Positions 7,589 through 16,245 are shown, numbered from the stretch's first letter. The stretch is 22,313 nucleotides of DNA from JAWLFY01 sp964462125 (GCA_964462125.1 CAYWXT010000074.1:1-22313); one strand, 5' to 3'. Notes: generated by a model not told the origin, from the letters alone. Numbers and translations: made by a program.

Positions 7589-9484
7589 ATGCTTTTCCGC
7601 AACGCCAAGGAAGCGATGTTGAAACGTCTGAACTCGCTGCCGCTCCGCTCGCTCGCTCGGTGGTTTCCGTTCTTCCCGTTCGGCAACTCCGGGCGTTGGT
7701 CGTTGCTGGCCTCGGTGGTCGGATTGGTGGTCGGGGTCGCCTGCGTCGCGTTGGAGGCCGCCACGCAAACGGTGGGGCATTTCGGCCTCGCGGTGTTGGC
7801 AGGATTTCCCTACCAGTTGGCGGTCGGCGAGCACGCCTACTTCGAACCTGTATCGGCTCCATTCTCCCCGGCGATCGTGATCGCGGTGATGGTCCTGGGT
7901 GGGCTCGTCTCCGGTGTGCTGGTCTACCGCTTCGCCCCGGAGGCGGCCGGAGCGGGGACCGATGCGGCGACCCACGCCTTTCACAATCGGCGGGGGGCGA
8001 TCGATGGCCGTGTGGTGTGGGTCAAGACGATCGCCTCTGCCGTGACCTTGGGAAGCGGGGGGTCGGGGGGCCGTGAAGGTCCGATCGCGCAGATCGGCGC
8101 CGGCATCGGCTCGTGGATCGGCGGCCGGCTGAAGCTTTCCTCGCGTGACCGCCGAATTTTGTTGGCCGCTGGGATGGGAGCGGGCGTGGGGGCGATGTTT
8201 CGCGCCCCGTTGGCCGGTGCAATTTTTGCCTCCGAGATCCTCTACAGCGATTCGGACCTGGAGGCCGACGTGATCGTTCCGGCGGCGATCGCCTCGATCA
8301 TCGCCTACAGCGTCTACGCCCAATCGCTTGCGGCCGAGGTGCGGTACGTCCCGGTCTTTGGGGGCGAACTCGGTCACAGTCTGACCACGCCGTTGGAGCT
8401 GATTTCGTATGCGATTCTTGCGGCGCTGCTGCTGGTCCTGGCCGCGGCCTACGTGCGGTTGTTTCATTTCAGCCAGGATCTGTTTGAACGCTCCTGGCTA
8501 CCGTCCTATCTCCGACCGGCGATCGGTGCCGGTGGTGCGGGGTTGGTCGGGATCGGTTTTTTCTTGGTTGCCGGTGGGGAGATGGAGTTGTTGGGTGTGT
8601 TGGGCACCGGCTACGGGACCCTGCAGCAGGCGCTCTCGGGCGAGTCCGGCTTGGCCGCCGGGACGTTGGTGCTGCTGGCCCTGGTCAAGATGCTCACGAC
8701 GTCGCTTTCGATCGGCTCGGGGGGCAGCGGCGGTGTGTTTGGTCCCTCGATGGTGATCGGCGGCTGCGCCGGTGCCGCCTTTGGACATACGATTGGCCAT
8801 TTTTTCCCAGCCCTCGCTCCCGAGCCAGGCGCCTGTGCCGTGGTCGGAATGGCGGGATTCTTTTCCGGTGTCGCCCGTGCCCCGGTCTCAACGATCATCA
8901 TGATCCGCGAGTTGACCGGCGACTTTGGTTTGATCGTCCCCACGATGCTCGTCTCGACGCTGACCTTCATCTGCACCTCCCGGATGAAGTTGTACCGCCA
9001 ACAGTTGCCAAACCGCATCGATTCCCCAGCCCACCGGGGCGACTTCCTGGTCGATGTCTTGGAGGGCTTGCGAGTGAACGATGTCTACCGCAAAGATCTC
9101 CGCGTGATCAAGGTCCACGAGGGCACGATGCTCGACGACATTGTGCATCAGCTTGCCCAGACCACCCAACACTACTTTCCCGTGGTCGACAACGAGGGGA
9201 ACATGGTCGGTATCTTTTCCGACGACGACGTGCGAGCCTATCTGTACGATGAGATCCTTTGGAATCTCGCCAATGCCCGCGACGTGATGACCGCTCCCTT
9301 TGTCCAGGTTTCTCCACAAGACGACTTGAACACCGCCTTGCAGCGGTTCACGGCGCTGAACCTCGATGAGTTGCCGGTGATCGATGACGAACATCCCGGC
9401 CGACTGCTCGGGTTCTTGCGGCGGAAAGAGACCATCGCGGCATACAACCGCCGGATTTTGGAGCACCGGAGGGATGATGAGTGA
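7589..9484 (+). CDS. ClC-family chloride channel/transporter with C-terminal CBS domains
   Basis: This membrane protein of 631 residues moves chloride or related anions, either as a channel or as an anion/proton exchanger. About the first 480 residues form the multi-helix ClC core. The selectivity motifs are GSGGSGGREGP at 155-165, with the gating glutamate at Glu163, and GSGGSGGVFGPS from 376. A pair of cytoplasmic CBS domains follows (about 496-560 and 563-625; motifs VNDVYRKDLRVI, HYFPVVDNEGNMVGIFSDDDV, ARDVMTAPFVQV, LDELPVIDD). These usually sense adenine nucleotides. The start is uncertain: ATG 7589 has no clear ribosome binding site, whereas ATG 7616 follows AAGGAAG closely. It heads the glycolate/lactate gene run and overlaps the permease gene by 8-11 bases, so the two are probably co-translated. 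The transported anion cannot be read from sequence. Confidence 0.93.
   Translation: MLFRNAKEAMLKRLNSLPLRSLARWFPFFPFGNSGRWSLLASVVGLVVGVACVALEAATQTVGHFGLAVLAGFPYQLAVGEHAYFEPVSAPFSPAIVIAVMVLGGLVSGVLVYRFAPEAAGAGTDAATHAFHNRRGAIDGRVVWVKTIASAVTLGSGGSGGREGPIAQIGAGIGSWIGGRLKLSSRDRRILLAAGMGAGVGAMFRAPLAGAIFASEILYSDSDLEADVIVPAAIASIIAYSVYAQSLAAEVRYVPVFGGELGHSLTTPLELISYAILAALLLVLAAAYVRLFHFSQDLFERSWLPSYLRPAIGAGGAGLVGIGFFLVAGGEMELLGVLGTGYGTLQQALSGESGLAAGTLVLLALVKMLTTSLSIGSGGSGGVFGPSMVIGGCAGAAFGHTIGHFFPALAPEPGACAVVGMAGFFSGVARAPVSTIIMIRELTGDFGLIVPTMLVSTLTFICTSRMKLYRQQLPNRIDSPAHRGDFLVDVLEGLRVNDVYRKDLRVIKVHEGTMLDDIVHQLAQTTQHYFPVVDNEGNMVGIFSDDDVRAYLYDEILWNLANARDVMTAPFVQVSPQDDLNTALQRFTALNLDELPVIDDEHPGRLLGFLRRKETIAAYNRRILEHRRDDE
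9468..9473 (+). promoter_or_regulatory. Ribosome binding site inside the ClC 3' end for the permease
   Basis: GGAGGG lies within the last codons of the ClC gene and directly before two tandem ATG codons at 9474 and 9477. The second leaves a more workable spacing and was chosen as the start. Confidence 0.6.
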
Positions 9485-11156
9485 AGTGCTGCCACCGCTG
9501 GTTTCGTTGCTGCCGATCGCCGTGGTGGCGATATTTCTGGTCGGCCTTCGCTGGCCCGCCACCCGGGCGATGCCGTTGGCCTATGCCGCCGCGGTGACGG
9601 TGGCGCTGCTCTACTGGCAACTTGGTGTGCCTCAGATTGCGGCCGCCTCGCTGAAAGGGGTGGTCGTCGCCGTCACGCTGTTGTACATCGTCTTCGGCGC
9701 GATTCTGCTGCTCAATACGCTCAGTGAAAGCGGCGGGTTGGCGGTGATTCGCCGGGGGTTCACCGACATCAGCGACGACCGCCGGGTGCAGGTGATCATC
9801 GTGGCATGGCTTTTCGGCTCGTTCATCGAAGGGTCTGCCGGGTTCGGCACTCCGGCGGCGGTTTGTGTTCCGCTCCTGGTCGGGCTGGGGTTTCCCGCCA
9901 AGTCGGCGGTGATCTCCGGGATGTTGATCCAGTGCACGCCGGTTTCCTTCGGCGCCGTTGGCACGCCCATCTTGGTCGGCGTGCGCAACGGTTTGGACGG
10001 CAGCCCGGCGGTGGTCGCGCATGCGGAGGGGTTGGGCTTTGCCGACTGGACGGCGCTGCTGCCGATCATCGGGGCACGGGTGGCGCTTGTGCACGCGATC
10101 GCCGGGACACTGATTCCCTTGATCGTGGTTTCCGTGATGACCCGCTTTTTTGGGGAGCGTCGGAGTTTTCTTGATGGGCTGCGGGTTTGGAAGTTCGCGT
10201 TGTTCGCTGCATTTGCGATGACGGTTCCCTACGTCGTGATCGCCCACCTGCTGGGGCCGGAGTTCCCGTCGCTGCTCGGTTCGCTGGTCGGTCTGACGCT
10301 CGTCATCCCGGCTGCCCGGCGCCGCTGGTTGCTGCCGGAGGAGAGTTGGGACTTCCCGGCGCGGGATCGTTGGGACGAGTCATGGAGCGGGAACTTGCCG
10401 GTTCAGCTGGATCAGGACGGCGGGAAGTTGTCGCTGTGGCGGGCCTGGGTGCCGTACCTGATGATCGGAATCTTGTTGGTCCTCACGCGATTGCCACATC
10501 TCGGCATCGGCAACTGGCTGCAGTCGTTCACACTTCCCTGGCCGTCGGCGCTGCAAGAGTCTGCCTTCGGGTCGGGGATCGACATCGGGCCGATCGAGTG
10601 GCTGTATCTGCCGGGGACGGTATTCGTGGTGGTTTGTCTGGCGACCGCATTGCTTCACCGGATGAACGCCGCCTCGGTCGGTCGAGCTTGGCAGCGGTCT
10701 GGGCGAATGATCGTGAAGGCATCGCCGGCGTTGTTGTTCGCGGTGCCGATGGTCCAGGTGTTCATTCTTTCGCACGGGGGTGAGGCGGGGCTGGCCTCGA
10801 TGCCGACCGTTTTGGCCGAAGGCGTCTCCTCGTTGGCGGGAGGCGCCTGGCCTGCCTTTGCCCCATCGATCGGGGGCGTTGGTGCCTTTGTCGCCGGCAG
10901 CAACACGATCAGCAACATGATGTTCTCACTGTTCCAGTTTCAGGTCGCCGAGCAGATCGGGGCGGACCCGATTTGGGTCGTTGCCCTCCAGGCGGTGGGA
11001 GGCGCTGCGGGCAACGTCATTTGCGTGCACAATGTCGTCGCGGCCTGCGCCGTGGTCGGCCTGGTGGGACGCGAAGGGGACGTGATCCGCGTGACGGGCG
11101 TTGTCTTCCTGTACTATGTGATTGTCGCGGGCGCTGTCGGCCTGCTCGTCGCATGA
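9477..11156 (+). CDS. LctP/GlcA-family L-lactate / glycolate permease
   Basis: This is a polytopic membrane permease of the lactate permease (LctP) family, which imports L-lactate, D-lactate or glycolate with protons. Its 559 residues match LldP (551) and GlcA (560) of E. coli. Family features: VPLLVGLGFPAKSAVISGM, GSFIEGSAGFGTPAAV, CTPVSFGAVGTPILVGV and, near the end, GAFVAGSNTISNMMFSLFQF. About a dozen hydrophobic segments are visible. An insert of charged residues (about 285-315 in the protein) separates two membrane halves. ATG 9477 is chosen over 9474 for spacing to GGAGGG. The start lies inside the ClC gene, and 77 bases separate its end from the aminotransferase gene. With glcDEF downstream, glycolate is the most likely substrate, though lactate is not excluded by sequence. 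Confidence 0.92.
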   Translation: MSEVLPPLVSLLPIAVVAIFLVGLRWPATRAMPLAYAAAVTVALLYWQLGVPQIAAASLKGVVVAVTLLYIVFGAILLLNTLSESGGLAVIRRGFTDISDDRRVQVIIVAWLFGSFIEGSAGFGTPAAVCVPLLVGLGFPAKSAVISGMLIQCTPVSFGAVGTPILVGVRNGLDGSPAVVAHAEGLGFADWTALLPIIGARVALVHAIAGTLIPLIVVSVMTRFFGERRSFLDGLRVWKFALFAAFAMTVPYVVIAHLLGPEFPSLLGSLVGLTLVIPAARRRWLLPEESWDFPARDRWDESWSGNLPVQLDQDGGKLSLWRAWVPYLMIGILLVLTRLPHLGIGNWLQSFTLPWPSALQESAFGSGIDIGPIEWLYLPGTVFVVVCLATALLHRMNAASVGRAWQRSGRMIVKASPALLFAVPMVQVFILSHGGEAGLASMPTVLAEGVSSLAGGAWPAFAPSIGGVGAFVAGSNTISNMMFSLFQFQVAEQIGADPIWVVALQAVGGAAGNVICVHNVVAACAVVGLVGREGDVIRVTGVVFLYYVIVAGAVGLLVA

Positions 11157-11181
11157 GGCCGCTGCGACTTCGGCTACGAAG
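11156..11181. repeat. Short interspersed hairpin motif, copy B
   Basis: The motif starts at the last base of the permease stop codon. It carries GAGGCCGCTGCGACTTC, like copy A at 5970, and continues into a perfect 5-bp stem CTTCG-GCTA-CGAAG at 11168-11181. It lies in the 77-base spacer before the aminotransferase gene. There is no T-run, so it looks like a repeat or processing hairpin rather than an intrinsic terminator. Confidence 0.45.
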
Positions 11182-11220
11182 CAGGACCCCTGGTTAATTC
11201 GCGGTCCTTTGAACCCTTGC

Positions 11221-11225
11221 GAGGA
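11221..11225 (+). promoter_or_regulatory. Ribosome binding site for the aminotransferase
   Basis: GAGGA lies 8 bases before GTG 11234. An ATG at 11226 is followed by an immediate stop (M-H-L-stop), so GTG 11234 is the start. Confidence 0.65.
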
Positions 11226-11233
11226 ATGCATCT

Positions 11234-12358
11234 GTGACGAACGCTGTTACTTTCCCCCAGCTGAATCCGCGCGAACGTCTGTTAATGGGGCCGGGACCGA
11301 GCACCGTCCCGGCCCGGATCTTGCGAGCCATGAGTTCGCCGACCCTGGGACACCTCGATCCGCAGTACATCGGTTACATGGATGAGACCTGCGAGATGCT
11401 TCGCCAGGTTTTCCAGACTCGCAACCCGTTGACCTTTCCGGTCTCGGGAACGGGAATGGCCGGGATGGAAACCGTGCTGGTCAACCTGATCGAACCGGGC
11501 GACGAGGTGATTGTCTGTATCAACGGCGTGTTCGGCGGTCGGATGAAGGACAACATGGAACGTTGCGGGGCGACGGTTCACGCCGTTGAGGTCCCCTGGG
11601 GTGAAACGTTTGACGATCAGATGATTGAGGAGGCGTTGGGAAAGCACCCGCGGGCGACAATGCTCGGGATCGTGCACGCGGAAACCTCGACCGGGGCCCT
11701 GCAGCCGTTGGAGGGAATTTCGAAAATCGTCCACGACGCGGGTATGTTGCTCGCCGTCGACACCGTCACGTCGCTCGGCGGTCACGACGTCCGCGTCGAC
11801 GATTGGCAGATCGACGCAGTCTATTCGGGGACGCAAAAGTGCCTCTCCTGTCCGCCCGGGTTGTCGCCCGTGTCGTTTTCCCCTCGCGCGATCAAGAAGA
11901 TGGAGGGGAGAAAGTCCAAGGTCCGCAGTTGGTACCTGGACGTTTCGATGTTGAAGAACTACTACACCGGCGGTGGAGGTCGTGCGTACCATCACACCGC
12001 GCCGATCAACATGGTGTACGCGCTTCGTGAGGCGCTCGCGATCGTGTTGGAAGAAGGATTGGAGAACCGATTCGCCCGCCACCAAGCGATGCATCAGTTG
12101 TTGCGTCAGGGCCTTGAGCGGCTCGGCCTCTGCTACATCCCGAAGCAATCGCTCCATACGCTGAACTGTGTCGCGGTGCCGGAGGGAACGGACGAGGCGG
12201 CGATCCGCCAACGATTGTTGGAAGAGTACGACATTGAGATCGGCGGCGGGCTCGGTGTCTTTGCCGGCAAGGCCTGGCGGATCGGACTGATGGGACATTC
12301 GGCGGCCCCGCGTCACGTCAAGACGCTACTCGCAGCCTTGGAAGAAAGCTTGGCATGA
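11234..12358 (+). CDS. Alanine/serine-glyoxylate aminotransferase (PLP class V)
   Basis: The enzyme transfers an amino group from alanine or serine to glyoxylate, giving glycine plus pyruvate or hydroxypyruvate. The 374 residues match the AGXT/SGAT family: LMGPGPSTVPARILRAMSSP with GHLDPQY, VSGTGMAGMETVL, VHAETSTGALQPL, LLAVDTVTSLGGHDV, and YSGTQKCLSCPPGLSPVSFS with the PLP lysine at Lys202. The C-terminal GGGLGVFAGKAWRIGLMGHSA is diagnostic. The start is GTG. The stop overlaps the glcD start in an ATGA, so the two are translationally coupled. Its place directly before glcDEF means that glyoxylate made by glycolate oxidase is removed at once. The amino donor cannot be fixed from sequence. Other class V roles (phosphoserine or isopurine enzymes) are much less likely because of the GPGPS and GTQKCL context. 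Confidence 0.93.
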   Translation: MTNAVTFPQLNPRERLLMGPGPSTVPARILRAMSSPTLGHLDPQYIGYMDETCEMLRQVFQTRNPLTFPVSGTGMAGMETVLVNLIEPGDEVIVCINGVFGGRMKDNMERCGATVHAVEVPWGETFDDQMIEEALGKHPRATMLGIVHAETSTGALQPLEGISKIVHDAGMLLAVDTVTSLGGHDVRVDDWQIDAVYSGTQKCLSCPPGLSPVSFSPRAIKKMEGRKSKVRSWYLDVSMLKNYYTGGGGRAYHHTAPINMVYALREALAIVLEEGLENRFARHQAMHQLLRQGLERLGLCYIPKQSLHTLNCVAVPEGTDEAAIRQRLLEEYDIEIGGGLGVFAGKAWRIGLMGHSAAPRHVKTLLAALEESLA

Positions 12359-13824
12359 GCCGGATTCGAAACAGCAGCGCGATTCCGGAATCACTTCGGG
12401 GGCTCGAACGGATTTACCCGCCCGACCGATTGTGCCTGGACGATGCATATCGGGCCGCCTTCGAGTCGGACGGGTTAACGGCGTTTCGCGCCAAGCCGCT
12501 TGCTGCGGTGATCCCTGAGACGGCGGAGGAGGTTATCGAGACGGTCCGCTGGTGCCGGCAGCAGCGGGTGCCGTTCGTGGCCCGTGGCAGCGGCACGAGT
12601 TTGTCGGGCGGATCGCTGCCGGTCGCCGACGGGATTGTGATCGCGTTGAACCGGCTGAAGCGAATCTTGTCGCTCAATCCCGATCAGCGGACCGCCGTGG
12701 TCCAGCCGGGCGTGGTGAACCTCGACGTCACCGCGGCGGCAGCTGAATATGGTTTGTATTACGCCCCGGACCCTTCGAGCCAAACGATTTGTACCATTGG
12801 CGGCAACGTCGCGTTCAACTCGGGAGGGGCCCATTGTTTGAAATACGGCATGACCGCGAATCATGTCTTGGGCATCAAAGCGGTCCTCGCCTCCGGCGAC
12901 GTGGTCCAGCTCGGCGGTGAATCGCTGGAGCCGATGGGTCCCGACTACACCGGTTTGTTTTGCGGCAGCGAGGGGTTGTTCGGGGTGGCGTTGGAGATCG
13001 TCTTGCGGCTGCTGCCCAAGCCGGAAGAGTTCCATACGGTGCTGGCGGGCTATCGGTCGTTGCAGGCAGCCGGGGATGCGGTTTCGGCCGTTGTCGATTC
13101 GGGATTGCTTCCCGGCGCGATGGAGATCATGGATGCGTTGGCGATCGAAGCTGCCGAAGCAGCGGTCGCCTGTGGTTACCCCGAAGGTGCCGCTGCGGTT
13201 TTGATCGTGGAGCTGGAAGGGCCGCATGAAAAGGTGGAATATGAACGTCGTCAGCTGGCGGAGATTCTCGACCGAACCGACCCTTTCGCCCGCAGGATCG
13301 CCGTCGACGATGCCGACCGGATGGCGATCTGGAAAGGCCGAAAATCGGCATTCTCCGCCGTCGGCCGGCTGAGCCCCGATTTCATCGTTCAAGACGGCGT
13401 GGTGCCGCGCAAACGGCTCGGCGAGGCCCTCTCCCAGATCGAACAGATATCGCGGGAGTCGGGCATCCGAGTGGCCAACGTTTTTCACGCCGGAGACGGA
13501 AACCTGCACCCGTTGATCCTGTACGACGGCACCGTGTCGGGAGAGTTCGAACGCGCCGAAGCATTGGCTGGAAAAATCTTGAGACTGTGCATCAAGATGG
13601 GTGGCTCGATCACTGGGGAGCATGGGGTGGGGATGGAGAAACGGGAGTACCTTCCGGAGATGTTTGACGAGCCGACCATTCGAATGATGCATCGACTCCG
13701 TCTGGCTCACGACCCTGAGCTGATCGCCAACCCAGGAAAGATGTTTCCCGGCAAGGAGGCACCGTCGCTCGGCTTGCACGGCCTGCATCCACTGGAGCAA
13801 GCCGGGGTGATCAGCCGTGAATGA
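12355..13824 (+). CDS. glcD: Glycolate oxidase subunit GlcD (FAD-linked oxidase)
   Basis: GlcD is the flavoprotein that oxidises glycolate (or D-lactate) to glyoxylate (or pyruvate), in complex with GlcE and GlcF. The 489 residues match E. coli GlcD (499). The PCMH FAD-binding site shows VARGSGTSLSGGSLP from residue 75, then TAVVQPGVVNLDV, YYAPDPSSQTICTIGGNVAFNSGG, and GLFCGSEGLFGVALEIVLRL. The C-terminal FAD-oxidase domain holds VFHAGDGNLHPLI and GSITGEHGVGMEK (from about 417). The GlcD-type spacing and the following glcE and glcF make this glycolate rather than generic D-2-hydroxyacid dehydrogenase. Start ATG 12355 sits in the ATGA overlap with the aminotransferase gene. It overlaps glcE by 8 bases. 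Confidence 0.95.
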   Translation: MSRIRNSSAIPESLRGLERIYPPDRLCLDDAYRAAFESDGLTAFRAKPLAAVIPETAEEVIETVRWCRQQRVPFVARGSGTSLSGGSLPVADGIVIALNRLKRILSLNPDQRTAVVQPGVVNLDVTAAAAEYGLYYAPDPSSQTICTIGGNVAFNSGGAHCLKYGMTANHVLGIKAVLASGDVVQLGGESLEPMGPDYTGLFCGSEGLFGVALEIVLRLLPKPEEFHTVLAGYRSLQAAGDAVSAVVDSGLLPGAMEIMDALAIEAAEAAVACGYPEGAAAVLIVELEGPHEKVEYERRQLAEILDRTDPFARRIAVDDADRMAIWKGRKSAFSAVGRLSPDFIVQDGVVPRKRLGEALSQIEQISRESGIRVANVFHAGDGNLHPLILYDGTVSGEFERAEALAGKILRLCIKMGGSITGEHGVGMEKREYLPEMFDEPTIRMMHRLRLAHDPELIANPGKMFPGKEAPSLGLHGLHPLEQAGVISRE

Positions 13825-14974
13825 TGTGATCGCGCCGGCCTCGGTGAAAGAACTGCTCGAGTTCGTGGCCGCGACATCGCCGGTATTGCCGGTGGGCAAT
13901 CAAACCAAGCCGGCCTTGGCTGCCGCCGGCGGTGCGACGCCGGTATCGCTTCGCAGCCTATCGGGTTTGATCGAGTATGAACCATCGGAATTCACCTTCA
14001 CCGCGTGGGCGGGAACGCCGGTGGCTGAGGTGGCCGAGGTGCTTGCTGCCAAAAACCAATACCTCCCCTTCGATCCGCCGCGGATCGCGGCCGGCTGTAC
14101 GCTCGGCGGCGTGGTCGGTGCCGGCATCGCAGGACCGGGGCGGGTGCGATACGGAGGCATCCGCGACTTCTTGCTCGGGGCCCGCGTGGTCAGCGGCGAG
14201 GGAGAGGTGCTGACCGTTGGCGGCAAAGTGGTCAAAAACGCTGCTGGGTTCGACATTCCCAAGCTGCTCGTCGGTTCGCTTGGACGACTGGGGATCATGA
14301 CCGAGTTGACGTTCAAAGTGTTTCCTGCACCGTCTGCCGTGTCAACGTTGCGGGTGCGGTGCGTCAGCCATGATCAAGCGATCGAGCGTATTGCCGCCGC
14401 GGCCCGCGCACGTTGGGAGGTCGACGCGCTGGAATACGTCCCGCGCGACAATGCCGTCTACCTACGGCTCGCCGGTCCCGAGCCGGTGCTGGAAGCGCTT
14501 GCCCAGGACGTGATGGCGACGTGGTCGGGAGACGTCGAACGATTGGATCCCGATGAGGCGCAGCGGTTTTGGGATACACTCGCCGATTGGGGGCAGCTTC
14601 CCCGCGGCTCGGTGCTGGTGAAGGTGCCGACGACACTGGCGCAGTATCAGGCTCTCCAGTTGGCATGCTCGGAGAAAGTTGGCATCGAGTTGCGACTCGG
14701 CGGTGCCGGCACGGTGACGTGGATCACGGTGAACAGCGCCGGCGCCAACGACGAGTCGCTCCTAAGCGACTTGCATCGTGAGCTCGTCAATCAATCCCTG
14801 CCGGGCATGATCGTCCATCATTCACATGATCACGAATCGGCGGATCAGGTTTCCTGCGTGGTCGACAATATCTTTTTGGGACACCCTCGCCAGGATCGGC
14901 TAGGCGCTTTGATCAAGCAGGCGATGGACCCGTCCGGCACGTTCCCCTGGTTTTCGGACGCAGCGACCGACTGA
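13817..14974 (+). CDS. glcE: Glycolate oxidase subunit GlcE (FAD-binding)
   Basis: GlcE is the second, smaller FAD-binding subunit of glycolate oxidase. The 385 residues are slightly longer than E. coli GlcE (350). Visible blocks are FTFTAWAGTPVAEVAEVLA, FDPPRIAAGCTLGGVVGAGIAGPGR and the diagnostic GGKVVKNAAGFDIPKLLVGS with GRLGIMTELTFKVFP from about 135. The C-terminal FAD-oxidase lobe is short and less conserved. The GTG start at 13817 lies within the end of glcD (8-base overlap) and gives MNDVIAPASV. Its stop TGA shares one base with the ATG of glcF. The close packing implies stoichiometric, coupled synthesis of the three subunits. Confidence 0.93.
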   Translation: MNDVIAPASVKELLEFVAATSPVLPVGNQTKPALAAAGGATPVSLRSLSGLIEYEPSEFTFTAWAGTPVAEVAEVLAAKNQYLPFDPPRIAAGCTLGGVVGAGIAGPGRVRYGGIRDFLLGARVVSGEGEVLTVGGKVVKNAAGFDIPKLLVGSLGRLGIMTELTFKVFPAPSAVSTLRVRCVSHDQAIERIAAAARARWEVDALEYVPRDNAVYLRLAGPEPVLEALAQDVMATWSGDVERLDPDEAQRFWDTLADWGQLPRGSVLVKVPTTLAQYQALQLACSEKVGIELRLGGAGTVTWITVNSAGANDESLLSDLHRELVNQSLPGMIVHHSHDHESADQVSCVVDNIFLGHPRQDRLGALIKQAMDPSGTFPWFSDAATD

Positions 14975-16245
14975 TGCAACACAACATTCCGATCGATGAG
15001 CATGGGCCCTTGGGCCCGGAGATGGCGAACGCCGTCAGCACCTGCGTCCACTGCGGCTTCTGCCTGGCCGCCTGTCCAACCTATCAAGAGCTTGGGCAGG
15101 AGGCGGATTCGCCGCGGGGGCGGATCGTCTTGATGAAGGAGGTGCTGGAGGGGACGTTACCGCTGGAGGTCGCCGCGGATCATCTCGATCCCTGTCTCGG
15201 CTGTCTCGCCTGTGAGCCGGCCTGCCCGTCGGGGGTTCCTTACCGTGACCTGATCAGCCCGTTCCGCGCGCAGACCGAGTCCCGCCGCCGCCGTCGCTGG
15301 GCAGATCGGCTGCGACGGTTGCTCGTGCAATCCACCCTTCCGTTCCCGGGCCGCATGCGATTGGCGGCAGCGACCGGTCGATGGGTCAAACCGATCGCGA
15401 GGTTCCTGCCGTCGGCGTTTCGGACGATGCTCGAATTGCTTCCGGAACGAATCCCGGCCCAGCAACGATGGGTGGGCGTTCATCCCGCGCAAGGAGAACT
15501 GCGTGGCCGCGTCGCCCTCCTGACCGGTTGTGCCCAAAGCGTTCTGGCCCCGGACATCAACACCGCCACGATTGAGGTTTTGAACCGCAACGGTGTGGAA
15601 GTCGTGGTACCGCCGGAGCAAGGATGTTGTGGCGCACTGAGTTGGCACGTCGGCAATCTTCCGCAGGCCCGCAAGCTGGCAATCGCCAACTTGGACGCCT
15701 TTCCCCAAGACGTCGACGCGATCCTGACCAACGCGGCCGGATGCGGATCCGGGATGCACGAGTACCACCTGATCTTGAAGGGAACCGCGCACGAGGAGCG
15801 GGCACAGACGTTTCGCCAGCGAGCTCTCGATGTCTCGGTCTACCTCGACCGTCTGGGCGAGTTGGAAACCATCCCGTCCCCTGGCCGGCCGATTGCCGTC
15901 GCCTACCACGATGCTTGTCATCTGGCCAATGCGCAAGGGGTGCGTGCCGAGCCGCGGCGGCTGTTACGCCGCATCCCAGAATTGCAGTTGAAGGAGATCA
16001 ACGCCAACCATCTCTGTTGTGGTTCGGCGGGAACCTACAATATTGACCAACCGGCGATCGCGAATTCCCTTGGCCGACAGAAGGCCGGCCACGTCATCGC
16101 AACCGGCGCGGAAATCGTGGTCAGCGGCAACATCGGCTGTCAAACGCAACTGCAAACGCATCTGCAAGGTGCTGCGGCGACGATCCGCGTCCTGCACACG
16201 ATGCAGTTATTGCGGGACGCCTACCGCGGTCAGTTGTCGGCTTGA
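14974..16245 (+). CDS. glcF: Glycolate oxidase iron-sulfur subunit GlcF
   Basis: GlcF carries electrons from the flavin subunits towards the respiratory chain at the inner membrane. The 423 residues (E. coli 407) hold two 4Fe-4S motifs, Cys24-x2-Cys27-x2-Cys30-x3-Cys34 followed by Pro, and Cys74-x2-Cys77-x2-Cys80-x3-Cys84. Two cysteine-rich CCG domains follow: TGCAQSVLAP and CCGALSWHVG (Cys pair at about 218), then CHLANAQGVRAEPR and CCGSAGTYNI (about 348) with SGNIGCQTQLQTHL. It is the last gene of the run. The start ATG overlaps the glcE stop (TGATG). The 3' end overlaps the convergent phosphoesterase by 16 bases, so no terminator is available between the two genes. Confidence 0.95.
   Translation: MQHNIPIDEHGPLGPEMANAVSTCVHCGFCLAACPTYQELGQEADSPRGRIVLMKEVLEGTLPLEVAADHLDPCLGCLACEPACPSGVPYRDLISPFRAQTESRRRRRWADRLRRLLVQSTLPFPGRMRLAAATGRWVKPIARFLPSAFRTMLELLPERIPAQQRWVGVHPAQGELRGRVALLTGCAQSVLAPDINTATIEVLNRNGVEVVVPPEQGCCGALSWHVGNLPQARKLAIANLDAFPQDVDAILTNAAGCGSGMHEYHLILKGTAHEERAQTFRQRALDVSVYLDRLGELETIPSPGRPIAVAYHDACHLANAQGVRAEPRRLLRRIPELQLKEINANHLCCGSAGTYNIDQPAIANSLGRQKAGHVIATGAEIVVSGNIGCQTQLQTHLQGAAATIRVLHTMQLLRDAYRGQLSA

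Noticed and set aside
7187..8467. Long minus-strand open frame spanning the astD start, the divergent spacer and ClC
   Set aside because: It crosses a region that must hold two promoters and is antisense to ClC. The protein is Arg/Asp/His-rich without recognisable domains.
9348..10247. Minus-strand open frame opposite lctP
   Set aside because: Histidine- and arginine-rich shadow of a hydrophobic membrane-protein gene; no motifs.
11282..12316. Minus-strand open frame opposite the aminotransferase
   Set aside because: Shadow of a gene with clear catalytic residues; no start signals or family resemblance.
12475..13899. Long minus-strand open frame opposite glcD
   Set aside because: It mirrors a well-identified gene, has low-complexity Arg/Gln/His-rich composition and no family resemblance. 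Long antisense frames are expected at this GC content.
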